From Stenotrophomonas beteli (GTDB lineage Bacteria; Pseudomonadota; Gammaproteobacteria; Xanthomonadales; Xanthomonadaceae): a stretch of 50,676 nt of DNA. The position numbers and the translations under genes are program-made. How positions within the stretch are numbered: the stretch's first letter is position 1; each line of letters starts with the position of its first letter. Positions 34,082 through 45,389 of the stretch are shown piece after piece. The notes beneath the pieces were generated by a model. It had not been told where the DNA came from. It made no database searches and worked only from the letters and a program-made list of their open reading frames with translations. The DNA lies in contig NZ_LLXV01000047.1 of the NCBI RefSeq assembly GCF_001431665.1, forward strand, positions 1 to 50,676. The letters are read 5' to 3'.

Positions 34082-35548
34082 TTATGCAAGATGCGCAAAT
34101 GCCTGCTGGCACCAGACCATGATCGGGTTCCAGGCCAGGCCCAGGGCCAGCAGTGCCAGCGCGTTCACGCCCAGCACCAGGCCCAGCACGCGGTCGTTGC
34201 TGCGCGGCATGGCCTCGCCCACCGGCTCATCGAAGTACATGACCTTGATGACGCGCAGGTAGTAGAAGCAGCCGACCACGGCGCACAGCACGCCGAGGAT
34301 GGCCAGCCACAGAAGGCCGCCGTTGACGGCCGCACCCAGTACCGCCAGCTTGGTCCAGAAGCCCAGGAACGGCGGAATGCCGGCCAGCGACGCCATGATG
34401 CACAGCACCAGGCCGGCCATCCACGGGTTGCGGGCATTCAGGCCCTTGAAGTCCTCGATGTTCTCGGCTTCAAAACCGGCACGCGACAGCGCGATGATCG
34501 CACCGAAGGCCGCAGTCGACATGATGGCGTAGGCCAGTGCGTAGAACAGCGCGGCGGCATAGCCCTGCGCGCCGCCGCCGGCGATGCCCATCAGCAGGAA
34601 GCCGATGTGCGAGACGGTGGAGAACGCCAGCATGCGCTTGAGGTTGCTCTGCGCGATGGCCATCAGGTTGCCGATCACCAGCGACACCGCGGCCAGGCCG
34701 GCGATCAGCAGCTGCAGCTCGGTCGACAGCGGTCCCACGCCCATTTCCAGCAGGCGGTAGGCCATGCCGAACGCCGCCAGCTTCGGCGCCGAACTGATGA
34801 ACAGCGCGATCGGCGCCGGGGCGCCCTGGTACACGTCGGGCAGCCACATGTGGAACGGCGCGGCGCCGAGCTTGAAGGCGACGCCGGCGATCATGAAGAC
34901 CGCACCGGTGATCAGCAGCACGCGCTCTTCCGAATGCGGGATCGCATCACGGATGACGTCCAGGTGCAGGCTGCCGGTGGCGCCGTAGATCAGCGACATG
35001 CCGTACAGCAGCAGGCCCGAGGCCAGCGAACCCAGCACGATGTACTTCATCGCCGCTTCCGAGGCCAGGCCGCTTTCGCGGTTGCTGGCGACCAGGGCGT
35101 AGGAGCACAGCGCCAGCAGTTCCAGGCCCAGGTAGACCATCAGCAGGCTGCCGGCCGAGACCAGGATCATCATGCCAGCGGTGCCGAACAGGATCAGCAC
35201 CGGGATCTCGCCCTGGAACAGGTTGCGGTCACGCAGGTAGCGCCAGCCGTAGACCAGGGTCAGGCCGCTGAGCAGCACGATGCCGGTCTTCATCACGTCC
35301 GCGGCGGTATCGCGCACGAACATGCCGTGGAAGACCTCGCCCTGCCCGCCCACGCCGGTGGCCAGCATGAACAGCACCACGGCCAGCGCAGCGAGCGAGA
35401 ACAGGTGGGTGACGATCTTGTTCCGGTTGCTGACGAACAGGTCGAGGATCATCAGGGCGAAGGCGCTGCCGATCAGCACCAGCTCGGGAGCGAGCGGTGG
35501 CAGGTCAGCGGCGGTCAATGGCAGCAGCGGCGAGGTGGTCATCATCAA
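34082..35548 (-). CDS. nuoN: NADH-quinone oxidoreductase subunit N
   Basis: This 488-residue protein is the smallest of the three antiporter-like subunits, with about 14 transmembrane helices. It carries the conserved helix-7/8 lysine region (AGVAFKLGAAPFHMWLPDVY) and the broken-helix HIGFLLMG segment. It forms part of the proton-translocating arm. It is the last nuo gene, and no terminator follows before the tRNA-fMet promoter. Confidence 0.97.
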   Translation of the reverse strand: MMMTTSPLLPLTAADLPPLAPELVLIGSAFALMILDLFVSNRNKIVTHLFSLAALAVVLFMLATGVGGQGEVFHGMFVRDTAADVMKTGIVLLSGLTLVYGWRYLRDRNLFQGEIPVLILFGTAGMMILVSAGSLLMVYLGLELLALCSYALVASNRESGLASEAAMKYIVLGSLASGLLLYGMSLIYGATGSLHLDVIRDAIPHSEERVLLITGAVFMIAGVAFKLGAAPFHMWLPDVYQGAPAPIALFISSAPKLAAFGMAYRLLEMGVGPLSTELQLLIAGLAAVSLVIGNLMAIAQSNLKRMLAFSTVSHIGFLLMGIAGGGAQGYAAALFYALAYAIMSTAAFGAIIALSRAGFEAENIEDFKGLNARNPWMAGLVLCIMASLAGIPPFLGFWTKLAVLGAAVNGGLLWLAILGVLCAVVGCFYYLRVIKVMYFDEPVGEAMPRSNDRVLGLVLGVNALALLALGLAWNPIMVWCQQAFAHLA

Positions 35549-35557
35549 ATCCTGGAA

Positions 35558-37066
35558 TTACAGCAGCTTGCTGGATGCGATCTGCATCGCCAGCTTCGCG
35601 ATCGAGGGCTCCATCAGGTCGGTCAGCGGCTTGGGGTAGATGCCCAGGGCCAGCACGCCGATGGCGAACACGCCCAGCACCAGCCATTCGCGGCCGTTGA
35701 TGTCCTTCAGTTCGGCCACGTGGCTGTTGGCCACTTCGCCGAAGAAGATGCGCTTGTACAGCCACAGGGTGTAGGCCGCGCCGATGATCAGCGTGGTGGC
35801 CGCGCCCAGCGCGATCCACGGATTACGCTGGAACGCCGACAGGATGACCATGAACTCACCGACGAAACCGCTGGTGCCCGGCAGGCCCGCATTGGCCATG
35901 AAGAACAGCATGGCGAAGGTGGCGAACCACGGCATCACGTTGACCACGCCGCCGTAATCGGCAATGCGGCGGCTGTGCATGCGGTCGTACAGCACGCCGA
36001 CGCAGGAGAACATCGCACCGGACACGAAGCCGTGCGAGATCATCTGCACCATGGCGCCCTGCAGGCCCAGGCGGGCGGCGTCGGCGTTGCCGGCTTCACG
36101 CACCAGCCACAGGGCGATGAAGGTGCCCAGGGTGACGAAGCCCATGTGCGCGATCGACGAATAGGCGATCAGCTTCTTCATGTCGTCCTGCACCAGGGCG
36201 ACCAGGCCGACGTAGATCACCGCGATCAGCGACAGCGCGATCACCAGCCAGGCCCATTCCTGCGATGCGTCCGGGACGATCGGCAGGTTGAAGCGCAGGA
36301 AGCCGTAGCCACCGATCTTCAGCGCGATGGCGGCCAGGATCACCGAACCGGCGGTTGGCGCTTCCACGTGGGCATCCGGCAGCCAGGTGTGGACCGGGAA
36401 CATCGGCACCTTGACCGCGAAAGCGATCAGGAAGGCGAAGAAGATCCAGGTCTGCTCCTTGGCCGACAGCGGCAGCGCGTACAGGTCGGCCAGCTGGAAG
36501 CTGCCGCCCTTCATGTACAGGTAGATCAGCGCCACCAGCATCAGCACCGAGCCGAGGAAGGTGTACAGGAAGAACTTCAGTGCAGCGTAGATGCGGCGCG
36601 GACCGCCCCAGACACCGATGATCAGGAACATCGGGATCAGCATCGCTTCGAAGAACACGTAGAACAGCATCGCGTCCGTCGCGGCGAAGATGCCGACGGT
36701 GACGCCTTCCAGGATCAGGAAGGCGGCCACGTACTGGTTCACGCGCTTGTCGATGGCGCTCCAGGCGCCGATCAGGGCAAGCACGCTGACCAGGGTGGTC
36801 AGCAGGATCAGCGCGATGGCAATGCCGTCCACGCCCAGGTTGTAGCCGATCTTGTACGCCGGGATCCAGGCGTGGGTCTCGACGAACTGCAGACCGTCGA
36901 TACCCGCGTTGTAACCGCTCAGCAGCGAGAGGCTCGCCACGAAGGTCAGCACCGCAACGCCCAGCGACGCCCAGCGGGCGGTCTGCGCATCACGGATCGC
37001 AAGGATCAGGGCGCCACCGATGATCGGCAGCCAGATGAGGACACTGAGTAGAGGCCAGTTCGACAC
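35558..37066 (-). CDS. nuoM: NADH-quinone oxidoreductase subunit M
   Basis: The 502-residue antiporter-like subunit has about 14 helices. Key elements are the Glu of VFFEAMLIPMF (TM5), the Lys-containing FAVKVPMFPVHTWLPDAHVE, and SSIAHMGFVTLG. It pumps protons in the membrane arm between NuoN and NuoL. Located 9 bases upstream of nuoN and 23 after nuoL. Confidence 0.98.
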   Translation of the reverse strand: MSNWPLLSVLIWLPIIGGALILAIRDAQTARWASLGVAVLTFVASLSLLSGYNAGIDGLQFVETHAWIPAYKIGYNLGVDGIAIALILLTTLVSVLALIGAWSAIDKRVNQYVAAFLILEGVTVGIFAATDAMLFYVFFEAMLIPMFLIIGVWGGPRRIYAALKFFLYTFLGSVLMLVALIYLYMKGGSFQLADLYALPLSAKEQTWIFFAFLIAFAVKVPMFPVHTWLPDAHVEAPTAGSVILAAIALKIGGYGFLRFNLPIVPDASQEWAWLVIALSLIAVIYVGLVALVQDDMKKLIAYSSIAHMGFVTLGTFIALWLVREAGNADAARLGLQGAMVQMISHGFVSGAMFSCVGVLYDRMHSRRIADYGGVVNVMPWFATFAMLFFMANAGLPGTSGFVGEFMVILSAFQRNPWIALGAATTLIIGAAYTLWLYKRIFFGEVANSHVAELKDINGREWLVLGVFAIGVLALGIYPKPLTDLMEPSIAKLAMQIASSKLL

Positions 37067-37089
37067 GTCTTCTTATTCCGTACAGGTCA

Positions 37090-39252
37090 TCAACGCAGGT
37101 AATGCATCAGCACGCCCAGCAGGGCAATCAGGCCGATGATCATCGCGAAGGCGTAGTGATAGAGGAAACCGGATTGGGTACGACGCAGCACGCCGGCTGC
37201 GACGTCCACAACACGTGCCGAGAGATTGACCACGCCGTCGACGATGTTGCTGTCGATCCAGCGCGAGACCTTGCCCAGCTTGACGCTGCCACCGGCAAAG
37301 CCATCGATCCACAGCTTGTCGAAGCCGTACTTGTTTTCCAGCACCGACACCAGCGGGGCGAAGGCCTTGCGTGCCTTGCCCGACAGGTCCGGCTTCCACA
37401 GGTAGAACAGTGCAGCCAGCAGGAAGCCCGCAACCGTCAGGAAGAACGCGGGAGCCATCATGCCGTGCAGCGCGAAGGCGACCGGGCCGTGGAACTCTTC
37501 ACCCAGGAAGCCGATGGTGTTCTTGGCCGGATCGTAGAAGTCGACGATGCCGGTGAAGAACGTATGCGCCTGGCCCTTGATGGCGTCGTGCGCGTGATGG
37601 CCGGCCCAGTCGGTGCCGTACAGCATCGGACCGATGCTGAAGAAACCGATGGCGATCGACGGGATGGCCAGCAGGATCAGCGGCAGGGTCACCACCCACG
37701 GGGTTTCGTGCGGCTCATGCGGACCGTGGCCATGGCCGTGGTCATCGTGATGCGCATCGCCGTGGTGGGCATCAGCGGCGTGGTGATCGTCATGACCATG
37801 GCCGTGATCATCATGCGCGTCGCGGAAGCGCTCCTTGCCATGGAAGGTCAGGAACAGCAGGCGGAAGCTGTAGAAGCTGGTGACGATCACGCCACCCAGC
37901 ACCGCCCAGTAGCCGTAGGTGGCCACCCAGCTGTTGGACAGGTGCGCGTGCAGCTCGGCGGCCTCGATGATGGTGTCCTTCGAGTAGAAGCCGGAGAAGA
38001 ACGGCGTACCCACCAGCGCCAGGGTACCGATCCACATGGTGATGAAGGTGATCGGCATGTACTTGCGCAGGCCGCCCATCTTGCGCATGTCCTGCTCGTG
38101 GTGCATCGCGATGATGACCGAGCCGGCGCCCAGGAACAGCAGGGCCTTGAAGAAGGCGTGGGTCATCAGGTGGAACACGGCGGCCGAATAGGCCGACACG
38201 CCCAGGGCGACGGTCATGTAGCCCAGCTGCGACAGCGTGGAGTACGCGACCACGCGCTTGATGTCGTTCTGCACGATGCCGATCAGGCCGGTGAAGAACG
38301 CGGTGGTGGCACCGATGAACAGCACGAAGTTCAGCGCGGTCTGCGACAGCTCGAACAGCGGCGACATGCGGGTGACCATGAAGATACCGGCGGTCACCAT
38401 CGTCGCAGCATGGATCAGTGCCGAGATCGGGGTCGGGCCTTCCATCGAGTCCGGCAGCCACACATGCAGCGGGACCTGGGCCGACTTGCCCATGGCACCA
38501 ATGAACAGGCAGATGCAGATGACGGTGGCGATCGACCAGATCACCGGCTCGTTCAGCAGCTGCATGCCCAGGATCGTGCCGTCCCAGATCTGCAGCTGGG
38601 CGCGCGGGTCGGCCAGCATGCCGGCCTGCGAGAACACCTGCGAGTAGTCCAGGGTGCCGAACACCCACAGCACGCCGGCGATGCCCAGCAGGAAGCCGAA
38701 GTCACCGACGCGGTTGACCAGGAACGCCTTCATGTTGGCGAAGATCGCGGTCGGGCGCTTGAACCAGAAGCCGATCAGCAGGTACGACACCAGGCCCACT
38801 GCTTCCCAGCCGAAGAACAGCTGCAGGAAGTTGTTGCTCATCACCAGGGTGAGCATGGAGAAGGTGAACAGCGAGATGTAGCTGAAGAACCGCTGGTAGC
38901 CCGGATCGTCCTGCATGTAGCCGATCGTGTAGATATGGACCAGCAGCGACACGAAGGTCACCACCACCATCATCATCGCGGTCAGCTTGTCGACCATGAA
39001 GCCGACGTGGGCCGAGTACTGGCCAACCTCGAAGAACGTGTAGATGTTCTGGTTGAACGGCTGCGCGCCGCCCCACATCAGCTGGTAGAACGTGTACATC
39101 GACAGGCCGCAGGCAACCGCGACGCCGAGGATGGTGAGGGTCTGCGCGCCGAAGCGCTTGACCTGGCGACCGAACAGGCCGGCGATGATGCTGCCGAACA
39201 GCGGTGCAAGCACCACTGCGATCAACAGACTCTTGGAGAGAGTGATTTCCAT
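37090..39252 (-). CDS. nuoL: NADH-quinone oxidoreductase subunit L with a His-rich loop
   Basis: The distal antiporter-like subunit, 720 residues against about 613 in E. coli. It has the conserved FGWEAVGLVSYLLIGFW (TM5 Glu), SAQVPLHVWLPDSMEGPTPI (TM7 Lys region) and the long lateral helix at the C-terminus that braces the membrane arm. The extra length includes a loop at residues 471-515 with 16 histidines and many Asp/Gly residues, absent from E. coli NuoL. It might bind metal or be a flexible spacer. Confidence 0.98.
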   Translation of the reverse strand: MEITLSKSLLIAVVLAPLFGSIIAGLFGRQVKRFGAQTLTILGVAVACGLSMYTFYQLMWGGAQPFNQNIYTFFEVGQYSAHVGFMVDKLTAMMMVVVTFVSLLVHIYTIGYMQDDPGYQRFFSYISLFTFSMLTLVMSNNFLQLFFGWEAVGLVSYLLIGFWFKRPTAIFANMKAFLVNRVGDFGFLLGIAGVLWVFGTLDYSQVFSQAGMLADPRAQLQIWDGTILGMQLLNEPVIWSIATVICICLFIGAMGKSAQVPLHVWLPDSMEGPTPISALIHAATMVTAGIFMVTRMSPLFELSQTALNFVLFIGATTAFFTGLIGIVQNDIKRVVAYSTLSQLGYMTVALGVSAYSAAVFHLMTHAFFKALLFLGAGSVIIAMHHEQDMRKMGGLRKYMPITFITMWIGTLALVGTPFFSGFYSKDTIIEAAELHAHLSNSWVATYGYWAVLGGVIVTSFYSFRLLFLTFHGKERFRDAHDDHGHGHDDHHAADAHHGDAHHDDHGHGHGPHEPHETPWVVTLPLILLAIPSIAIGFFSIGPMLYGTDWAGHHAHDAIKGQAHTFFTGIVDFYDPAKNTIGFLGEEFHGPVAFALHGMMAPAFFLTVAGFLLAALFYLWKPDLSGKARKAFAPLVSVLENKYGFDKLWIDGFAGGSVKLGKVSRWIDSNIVDGVVNLSARVVDVAAGVLRRTQSGFLYHYAFAMIIGLIALLGVLMHYLR

Positions 39253-39259
39253 CTGTGGA

Positions 39260-39565
39260 TCAGCCCTTCAACGAATCGACTTCGCCGACATTGATCGTGC
39301 GGCGGGTGCGGAACAGGGTCACCAGGATCGCCAGGCCGATGGCGGCTTCCGCGGCGGCGACGGTCAGGATGAAGAACACGAACAGCTGGCCGGACGGGTC
39401 GCCCAGCTGGCGCGAGAAGCCGACGAAATTGATGTTCACCGACAGCAGCATCAGCTCGATCGACATCAGCAGGACGATGACGTTCTTCCGGTTGAGGAAG
39501 ATGCCGGCCAGGCTGATGGCGAACAGCACCGCGCCCAGCGCGAGGATATGGCCCAGCGTGATCAT
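39260..39565 (-). CDS. nuoK: NADH-quinone oxidoreductase subunit K
   Basis: The 101-residue protein has three transmembrane helices with the two conserved membrane glutamates ([27 protein letters not shown]) used in proton transfer. It overlaps nuoJ by 4 bases and ends 7 bases before nuoL. Confidence 0.98.
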   Translation of the reverse strand: MITLGHILALGAVLFAISLAGIFLNRKNVIVLLMSIELMLLSVNINFVGFSRQLGDPSGQLFVFFILTVAAAEAAIGLAILVTLFRTRRTINVGEVDSLKG

Positions 39566-40221
39566 GCCTTGGTCTCCTCTTCGCCTGCGGCAGGCGTGTT
39601 GTTGCTGTGGACCACCGGCCGTTCGGCATCCATCTTGACCATGCGCAGGCGCTGGCCGGCCTTGACCATGGTCTGCTCGCCCGGGTTCTGGCTCTTCACG
39701 CCGGTGCGGCGACGCAGGGTCAGCATCACCGCGGCGACCACGGCCACGGTCAGGATGACGGCGGCGAACTCGAACGGCAGCAGGTATTCGGTGAACAGCG
39801 TACGTGCCAGCCAGGTGATGTTGGAGCTGTCGGCGGCGATCGCGGCGGCGTTGTCGGCCGGGAACGGGTTGACCGCCCTGCCCTTCACGCCGATCAGGAT
39901 CAGCATCTGCACCAGCATCGCGATGGCCACGATCAGGCCGACCGGCAGGTAGCGCACCCAGCCTTCACGCATCTTGGTGGGATCGATGTCCAGCATCATC
40001 ACCACGAACAGGAACAGCACCATCACCGCGCCGACGTAGACCAGCACCAGCGCCACGCCCAGGAACTCGGCGCCCACCAGCAGCCACACGCAGGCAATGG
40101 AGAAGAAGGTCAGCACCAGGCACAGCACGGCGTGCACCGGGTTGCGCACGCTGATCACCGCACCGGCCGAAACCGTTGCCGCGATGGCGAACACCCAGAA
40201 AGCGATATTTACCCAATCCAT
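39562..40221 (-). CDS. nuoJ: NADH-quinone oxidoreductase subunit J
   Basis: This 219-residue, five-helix protein ([20 protein letters not shown]) has the conserved [20 protein letters not shown]3 segment with its pi-bulge region. It connects the quinone end to the antiporter subunits. The C-terminal tail is charged and longer than in E. coli. Its stop overlaps the nuoK start. Confidence 0.97.
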   Translation of the reverse strand: MDWVNIAFWVFAIAATVSAGAVISVRNPVHAVLCLVLTFFSIACVWLLVGAEFLGVALVLVYVGAVMVLFLFVVMMLDIDPTKMREGWVRYLPVGLIVAIAMLVQMLILIGVKGRAVNPFPADNAAAIAADSSNITWLARTLFTEYLLPFEFAAVILTVAVVAAVMLTLRRRTGVKSQNPGEQTMVKAGQRLRMVKMDAERPVVHSNNTPAAGEEETKA

Positions 40222-40230
40222 CTCTCGACC

Positions 40231-40719
40231 TCAGCGGTAAGCGGCATCGGCGGCACGACGCTCGGCGATCTCGTTTTCGAGACGATCGCCAAGGGCCAGC
40301 AGCTGCGGCTTGGTAACGATGTTTTCGCCACGGTTCTCGAAGTGGTACTCGAGGATGTGGGTTTCGACGATCGAGTCCACCGGGCAGCTTTCCTCACAGA
40401 AGCCACAGAAGATGCACTTGAACAGGTCGATGTCGTAGCGGGTGGTACGGCGGGTGCCGTCCTCGCGCTTGGCCGAGTCGATGGTGATGGCCAGCGCCGG
40501 GCACACCGCTTCGCACAGCTTGCAGGCGATGCAGCGCTCTTCGCCGTTGGGGTAACGGCGCAGCGCATGCAGGCCACGGAAGCGCGGCGACTGCGGGAAC
40601 TTCTCCATCGGGTACATCATCGTGTACTTCGGCTTGAAGCTGTACTTCAGCGTCAGCCAGAGACCGGCCAGCAGTTCGAGCAGCAGCAGGCTCTTGAAGT
40701 AATGGGTAATCCTGTTCAT
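40231..40719 (-). CDS. nuoI: NADH-quinone oxidoreductase subunit I (two [4Fe-4S])
   Basis: The 162-residue peripheral subunit has the two ferredoxin motifs [12 protein letters not shown] and [12 protein letters not shown] for clusters N6a and N6b. The N-terminus ([20 protein letters not shown]) is an amphipathic anchor helix. A GTG one codon earlier is an equally possible start, since nuoH stops directly before it. It passes electrons from NuoG to NuoB. Confidence 0.98.
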   Translation of the reverse strand: MNRITHYFKSLLLLELLAGLWLTLKYSFKPKYTMMYPMEKFPQSPRFRGLHALRRYPNGEERCIACKLCEAVCPALAITIDSAKREDGTRRTTRYDIDLFKCIFCGFCEESCPVDSIVETHILEYHFENRGENIVTKPQLLALGDRLENEIAERRAADAAYR

Positions 40720-40722
40720 CAC

Positions 40723-41817
40723 TTAGACGCCCTTTTGAATCACGCCGAAGAACACCATGACGGCGGTAACCGCGATCCACAGAATGGCCAGCGGGATGAA
40801 GACCTTCCAGCCCAGGCGCATGATCTGGTCATAGCGGAAGCGCGGGAAGCTGGCACGGAACCAGATGTAGGCACTGGCGAAGAAGAACACCTTGACGAAC
40901 AGCCACGGTGCACCGCCCTTCCAGATCCAGTCGACCAGCGGCGAGACATCACCGAAGTTGACCCAGCCCTGGACCGGGCTCAGCCAGCCGCCGAGGAAGA
41001 AGATCGAGATCAGGAAGCTGATCAGGATCATGTTCGCGTATTCGGCCAGGAAGAACAGGGCGAACGCACCGCCGGAGTACTCGACCATGTGGCCGGCGAC
41101 GATTTCCGATTCACCCTCCACCACGTCGAACGGCGCGCGGTTGGTTTCGGCCACGCCCGACACCCAGTAGATGACGAACAGCGGGAACAGCGGCAGCAGG
41201 AACCAGTCGAAGAAGCCGGAACTGCCGGCCTGCGCCATCACGATGTTGCTCAGGTTCAGGCTGCCGGCGGCAATCATCACGCCGACCAGGGCGAAGCCCA
41301 TGGCAATTTCGTAGCTGATCATCTGCGCCGAGGCGCGCATCGCACCCAGGAACGCGTACTTCGAGTTGGACGCCCAACCGGCCAGGATGATGCCGTAGAT
41401 GCCCAGCGAGGTCATCGCCAGCAGGTACAGCAGGCCGGCGTTGGCATTGGACAGCACGATCTGCGAATCGAAGGGCACCACCGACCAGGCCGCGAAGGCC
41501 GGGGCCAGGGTGATCAGCGGGGCCAGCAGGTAGATCGCCTTGTTGGCGCTGCTCGGCTGGACCACTTCCTTGAACAGCAGCTTGAAGACGTCGGCGAAGG
41601 CCTGGAAGATGCCCATGCCCACGTACATCGGGCCGTGGCGGACGTGCATCCAGCCGATCAGCTTGCGTTCCCAGACCACGTAGAAGGCCACCGAGATGAT
41701 CACCGGAACGGTGATCACCAGGATCTTCAGGATGATCCAGATCAGCGCGCCGATGTCACCCAGGCCAAGCAGCCACTGGTGCAGCGGGTCGACCGCGTTC
41801 AACAGCAATTCGTTCAT
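40723..41817 (-). CDS. nuoH: NADH-quinone oxidoreductase subunit H
   Basis: The 364-residue membrane subunit forms the quinone channel with NuoB/D. Conserved parts include [40 protein letters not shown] with its charged pair, and [16 protein letters not shown]. Eight or more helices. Its start overlaps the nuoG stop by four bases. Confidence 0.98.
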   Translation of the reverse strand: MNELLLNAVDPLHQWLLGLGDIGALIWIILKILVITVPVIISVAFYVVWERKLIGWMHVRHGPMYVGMGIFQAFADVFKLLFKEVVQPSSANKAIYLLAPLITLAPAFAAWSVVPFDSQIVLSNANAGLLYLLAMTSLGIYGIILAGWASNSKYAFLGAMRASAQMISYEIAMGFALVGVMIAAGSLNLSNIVMAQAGSSGFFDWFLLPLFPLFVIYWVSGVAETNRAPFDVVEGESEIVAGHMVEYSGGAFALFFLAEYANMILISFLISIFFLGGWLSPVQGWVNFGDVSPLVDWIWKGGAPWLFVKVFFFASAYIWFRASFPRFRYDQIMRLGWKVFIPLAILWIAVTAVMVFFGVIQKGV

Positions 41818-44048
41818 GCAGCCACCACCGATACGCGAGCGGCACCCAGCGGCGCGGTCGCGCCGTGGCCCGATTCAATCCAGACCGAACCCGCAGCGAC
41901 GCGGGCGTCGACCACCACCGGCAGGGTGGCCTTGCCGGCATCGGTGCCGACCTTGGCCATCTGCCCTTCCTGCAGCTGCAGGCGAGCGGCATCTTCAGCG
42001 TTCAGCACGATGCGCGGGGCGTTGTTGAGCGGATGCGACTGCAGCGCCGGGGCGCGACGGACCACCGCATCGGTGCGGTAGATCGCGGCAGTCGACGCCA
42101 CTTCCAGGCCTTCGCCGGCAACGGCCGGCTGGGCCGAAGCGGCCACGGCGACCGGGACCGGTGCCAGGCTGGCGCGCAGGCCGGCCAGATCGATGAAGTC
42201 GAAACCGGCCACGGCCAGTTCGCCGCCCAGTGCGCGCAGCACGCGCCAGCCTTCACGAGCCTCGCCCGGCAGCTTGCCGCCGGCACGGGCCGACTGCTCG
42301 CGACCATCGAGGTTGGTCAGGGTGGCGTCGATTTCCGGCAGCGCACCGATCGGCAGGATCACGTCGGCGACGTCGCGGGTCGAGGCACACGCGAACTGGC
42401 TGAACGCCACCACCTGGGCACCGGCCAGCGCCTTGCGCGCGGCAGGTGCGTCGGCGAAGTCCAGGCCCGGCTCCAGGCCGTACACCACATAGGCCTGGCG
42501 CGGCTGCGCCAGCATCGCGGCGACGTCCTTGCCGGCCGGCAGCACGCCGGCGCGGGTCAGGCCCACGGCGTTGGCGCCCTGCGGGATGCGGCACAGCTTG
42601 GCACCGGTGGCGGCAGCGAAGTCACGCGCGGCGGCGCGGATCGCGGCAGCCTGCGGGTGGTTCTCGGCGATGCCACCGACGATCAGCACGGTGTTGTTGC
42701 CGCCCTGCACCGCCGAACGCAGCTCGGCGTTGGCCAGCGCGTCGACGAACTTCGACGGCGCGACGATCTGCTTGCCGGCAATGCTGAAGGCGAAGTCGAA
42801 GTCCACCGGGTTGACGACGTGGATCTTCGCGCCGTGGGTGGTCTGTGCCTTGCGCAGGCGGGCGTGCAGCAGCGGCAGTTCGTGGCGGATGTTGCTGCCC
42901 AGAACAACGATGCGGTCGGCGCCTTCGATCTCGGCCAGCGGCAGGCCGAATACTTCGGCGGTTGCGGCGTCGGAGAAATCGCGGTTGTTGATGCGATGGT
43001 CGATGTTGCTTGAGCCCAGGCCCTTGGCCAGGCGGGCCAGCAGCGCGCCCTCCTCGTTCGAGGTGGACGGATGCACCAGCACGCCCAGGTTGTCGCCCTG
43101 GTTGGCCTTGAGGATCTCGGCGGCCGCGGCCAGGCCTTCGGCCCAGCTCACTTCCTTCCACTCGCCATTGACCTTGCGCAGTGGCTTGACCGCACGGTCT
43201 TCGCTGTACAGGCCCTGGTGCGAGTAGCGGTCACGGTCGGACAGCCAGCACTCGTTCACCGCTTCATTGTCACGCGGAACGGTGCGCAGCACTTCGCCGC
43301 GACGCACGTGCAGGAACAGGTTCGAACCCATCGCGTCGTGGTAGCCCAGCGACTCGCGCGCGGTCAGTTCCCACGGGCGGGCGCGGAACTGGAACACCTT
43401 GTTGGTCAGCGCGCCGACCGGGCAGACGTCGACGACGTTGCCGGACAGTTCGGTGGTCAGCGGCTTGCCATCGTAGGTACCGATCTGCAGGTTCTCGCCG
43501 CGGTACATGCCACCCAGTTCATAGGTGCCAGCCACGTCGGCGGTGAAGCGCACGCAGCGGGTGCACTGGATGCAGCGGGTCATCTCGGTGGCGACCAGCG
43601 GGCCCATGTCCTCGTCCGGCACCACGCGCTTGCGCTCGTTGAAGCGGCTGACCGAACGGCCATAGCCCAGCGACACGTCCTGCAGCTCGCACTCGCCGCC
43701 CTGATCGCAGATCGGGCAGTCCAGCGGGTGGTTGATGAGCAGGAACTCCATCACCGAGCGCTGGAACTTCAGTGCCTTCTCGCTGCGGGTGGCGACCTTC
43801 ATGCCATCCATCACCGGCGTGGCGCAGGCCGGCGCCGGCTTCGGCGACTTCTCCACGTCCACCAGGCACATGCGGCAGTTGGCGGCGATCGGCAGCTTCT
43901 CGTGGTAGCAGAAGCGCGGAATCGAGATGCCGGCCTTGTCGGCGGCCTGGATGATCATCGAACCCTTGGGCACGACCAGCGACTTGCCATCGATCTCGAT
44001 GGTCACGTGATCCGGTGGCACGTTCGGGTTTACGGGTTGCGCGCTCAT
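41814..44048 (-). CDS. nuoG: NADH-quinone oxidoreductase subunit G
   Basis: The 744-residue protein has an N-terminal 2Fe-2S ferredoxin domain ([16 protein letters not shown]), the His-Cys cluster motif [16 protein letters not shown], a 4Fe-4S pair ([17 protein letters not shown]) and a large molybdopterin-oxidoreductase-like domain without cofactor. It relays electrons from NuoF to NuoI. The E. coli-type extra N7 cluster motif is not obvious. Overlaps nuoF by four bases. Confidence 0.97.
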   Translation of the reverse strand: MSAQPVNPNVPPDHVTIEIDGKSLVVPKGSMIIQAADKAGISIPRFCYHEKLPIAANCRMCLVDVEKSPKPAPACATPVMDGMKVATRSEKALKFQRSVMEFLLINHPLDCPICDQGGECELQDVSLGYGRSVSRFNERKRVVPDEDMGPLVATEMTRCIQCTRCVRFTADVAGTYELGGMYRGENLQIGTYDGKPLTTELSGNVVDVCPVGALTNKVFQFRARPWELTARESLGYHDAMGSNLFLHVRRGEVLRTVPRDNEAVNECWLSDRDRYSHQGLYSEDRAVKPLRKVNGEWKEVSWAEGLAAAAEILKANQGDNLGVLVHPSTSNEEGALLARLAKGLGSSNIDHRINNRDFSDAATAEVFGLPLAEIEGADRIVVLGSNIRHELPLLHARLRKAQTTHGAKIHVVNPVDFDFAFSIAGKQIVAPSKFVDALANAELRSAVQGGNNTVLIVGGIAENHPQAAAIRAAARDFAAATGAKLCRIPQGANAVGLTRAGVLPAGKDVAAMLAQPRQAYVVYGLEPGLDFADAPAARKALAGAQVVAFSQFACASTRDVADVILPIGALPEIDATLTNLDGREQSARAGGKLPGEAREGWRVLRALGGELAVAGFDFIDLAGLRASLAPVPVAVAASAQPAVAGEGLEVASTAAIYRTDAVVRRAPALQSHPLNNAPRIVLNAEDAARLQLQEGQMAKVGTDAGKATLPVVVDARVAAGSVWIESGHGATAPLGAARVSVVAA

Positions 44049-45385
44049 GCGGCGGCTGCCTCCACCTTCTTGCCGTCAACCATCGAATGACCGTTGACGA
44101 TGTAGTACTCGAATTCGTCCCAGAACTGGCGCAGGAAGCCCTGGATGGGCCATGCAGCCGCTTCACCGAACGCACAGATGGTGTGGCCTTCGATCTGGCC
44201 GGCCACCGCCTTCAGCTGGTGCAGGTCTTCCATCGTGGCCTTGCCGGCGACGATGCGCTCCAGCACGCGGTGCATCCAGCCGGTACCTTCACGGCACGGG
44301 GTGCACTGGCCGCAGGATTCCTTGTGGAAGAACTGGCTGATGCGGCAGGCGAACTTGACGCAGCACACGCTGTCATCGAGCACCACGACGGCGCCCGAAC
44401 CCAGGCCGGAGCCCAGTGCGCGGATGGTGTCGTAGTCCATCGGCAGGCCCTTCAGCTCGGCTGCGGTCAGCACCGGCATCGACACGCCGCCCGGGATCGC
44501 GCCCTTGAGCTTGCGGCCCGGGCGCAGGCCACCGGCCATTTCCAGCAGGTCGTCGAAGGTGGTGCCCAGCGGCACTTCGAAGTTGCCGCCGTTCTGCACG
44601 CAGCCGGACACCGAGAAGCACTTCGGGCCGCCGTTGGCGGTCAGGCTCAGGCCCTTGAACCACTCCGGACCGTTGCGGATGATCGCCGGCACCGAACCAT
44701 AGGTTTCGGTGTTGTTGATCGTCGACGGCTTGCCGTACAGGCCGAAGTTGGCCGGGAACGGCGGCTTGTAGCGGGGCTGGCCCTTCTTGCCTTCCAGCGA
44801 TTCCATCAGTGCGGTTTCTTCGCCGCAGATGTAGGCGCCGGCGCCCAGCGCACCGTAGATGTCGATGTCCACGCCGGAGCCCATCACGTTCTTGCCCAGC
44901 CAGCCGTTCGCATAGGCGTCGGCCAGGGCCTGCTCGAAGTGTTCGAACGGCTCGTGGTGGAACTCACCGCGCAGGTAGTTGTAGCCCACGGTCGAACCGG
45001 TGGCATAGCAGGCGATCGCCATGCCTTCCACCACCGAATGCGGGTTGTAGCGCAGGATGTCGCGGTCCTTGCAGGTACCCGGCTCGGATTCGTCCGAGTT
45101 GCAGAGGATGTACTTCTGCATGTTGCCCTTGGGCATGAAGGACCACTTCAGGCCGGTCGGGAAGCCTGCGCCACCGCGGCCGCGCAGGCCCGAGGCCTTG
45201 ACCATCTCGATGACCTGCTCCGGCGGGATCTTCTCTTCGAGGATCTTGCGCAGGGCGGCGTAGCCACCGGTCTTGAGGTAGCTCTCGTACGACCACGGGA
45301 TGTCGTAATGCAGGGTGGTGTAGACCACCTGGTGCGGCAGCGGCGCGGGGCCGACCGGACCCTTGGATTCGTGGTGATGTGCCAT
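44045..45385 (-). CDS. nuoF: NADH-quinone oxidoreductase subunit F (NADH/FMN site)
   Basis: The 446-residue protein carries the NADH-binding [16 protein letters not shown] (about residues 66-81), the FMN region with [14 protein letters not shown] and the N3 cluster ligands [11 protein letters not shown] (about 353-363) plus a later Cys in [11 protein letters not shown]. It is where NADH is oxidised. It forms the dehydrogenase module with NuoE and NuoG. Starts 4 bases after nuoE. Confidence 0.98.
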   Translation of the reverse strand: MAHHHESKGPVGPAPLPHQVVYTTLHYDIPWSYESYLKTGGYAALRKILEEKIPPEQVIEMVKASGLRGRGGAGFPTGLKWSFMPKGNMQKYILCNSDESEPGTCKDRDILRYNPHSVVEGMAIACYATGSTVGYNYLRGEFHHEPFEHFEQALADAYANGWLGKNVMGSGVDIDIYGALGAGAYICGEETALMESLEGKKGQPRYKPPFPANFGLYGKPSTINNTETYGSVPAIIRNGPEWFKGLSLTANGGPKCFSVSGCVQNGGNFEVPLGTTFDDLLEMAGGLRPGRKLKGAIPGGVSMPVLTAAELKGLPMDYDTIRALGSGLGSGAVVVLDDSVCCVKFACRISQFFHKESCGQCTPCREGTGWMHRVLERIVAGKATMEDLHQLKAVAGQIEGHTICAFGEAAAWPIQGFLRQFWDEFEYYIVNGHSMVDGKKVEAAAA

Positions 45386-45389
45386 GCCC

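Noticed and set aside
28245..37051. Plus-strand ORFs longer than 1000 codons opposite infB and nuoM/N
   Set aside because: They are antisense shadows of high-GC genes with strong third-position bias: His/Gln/Asp/Arg-rich translations, no domains, no ribosome sites.
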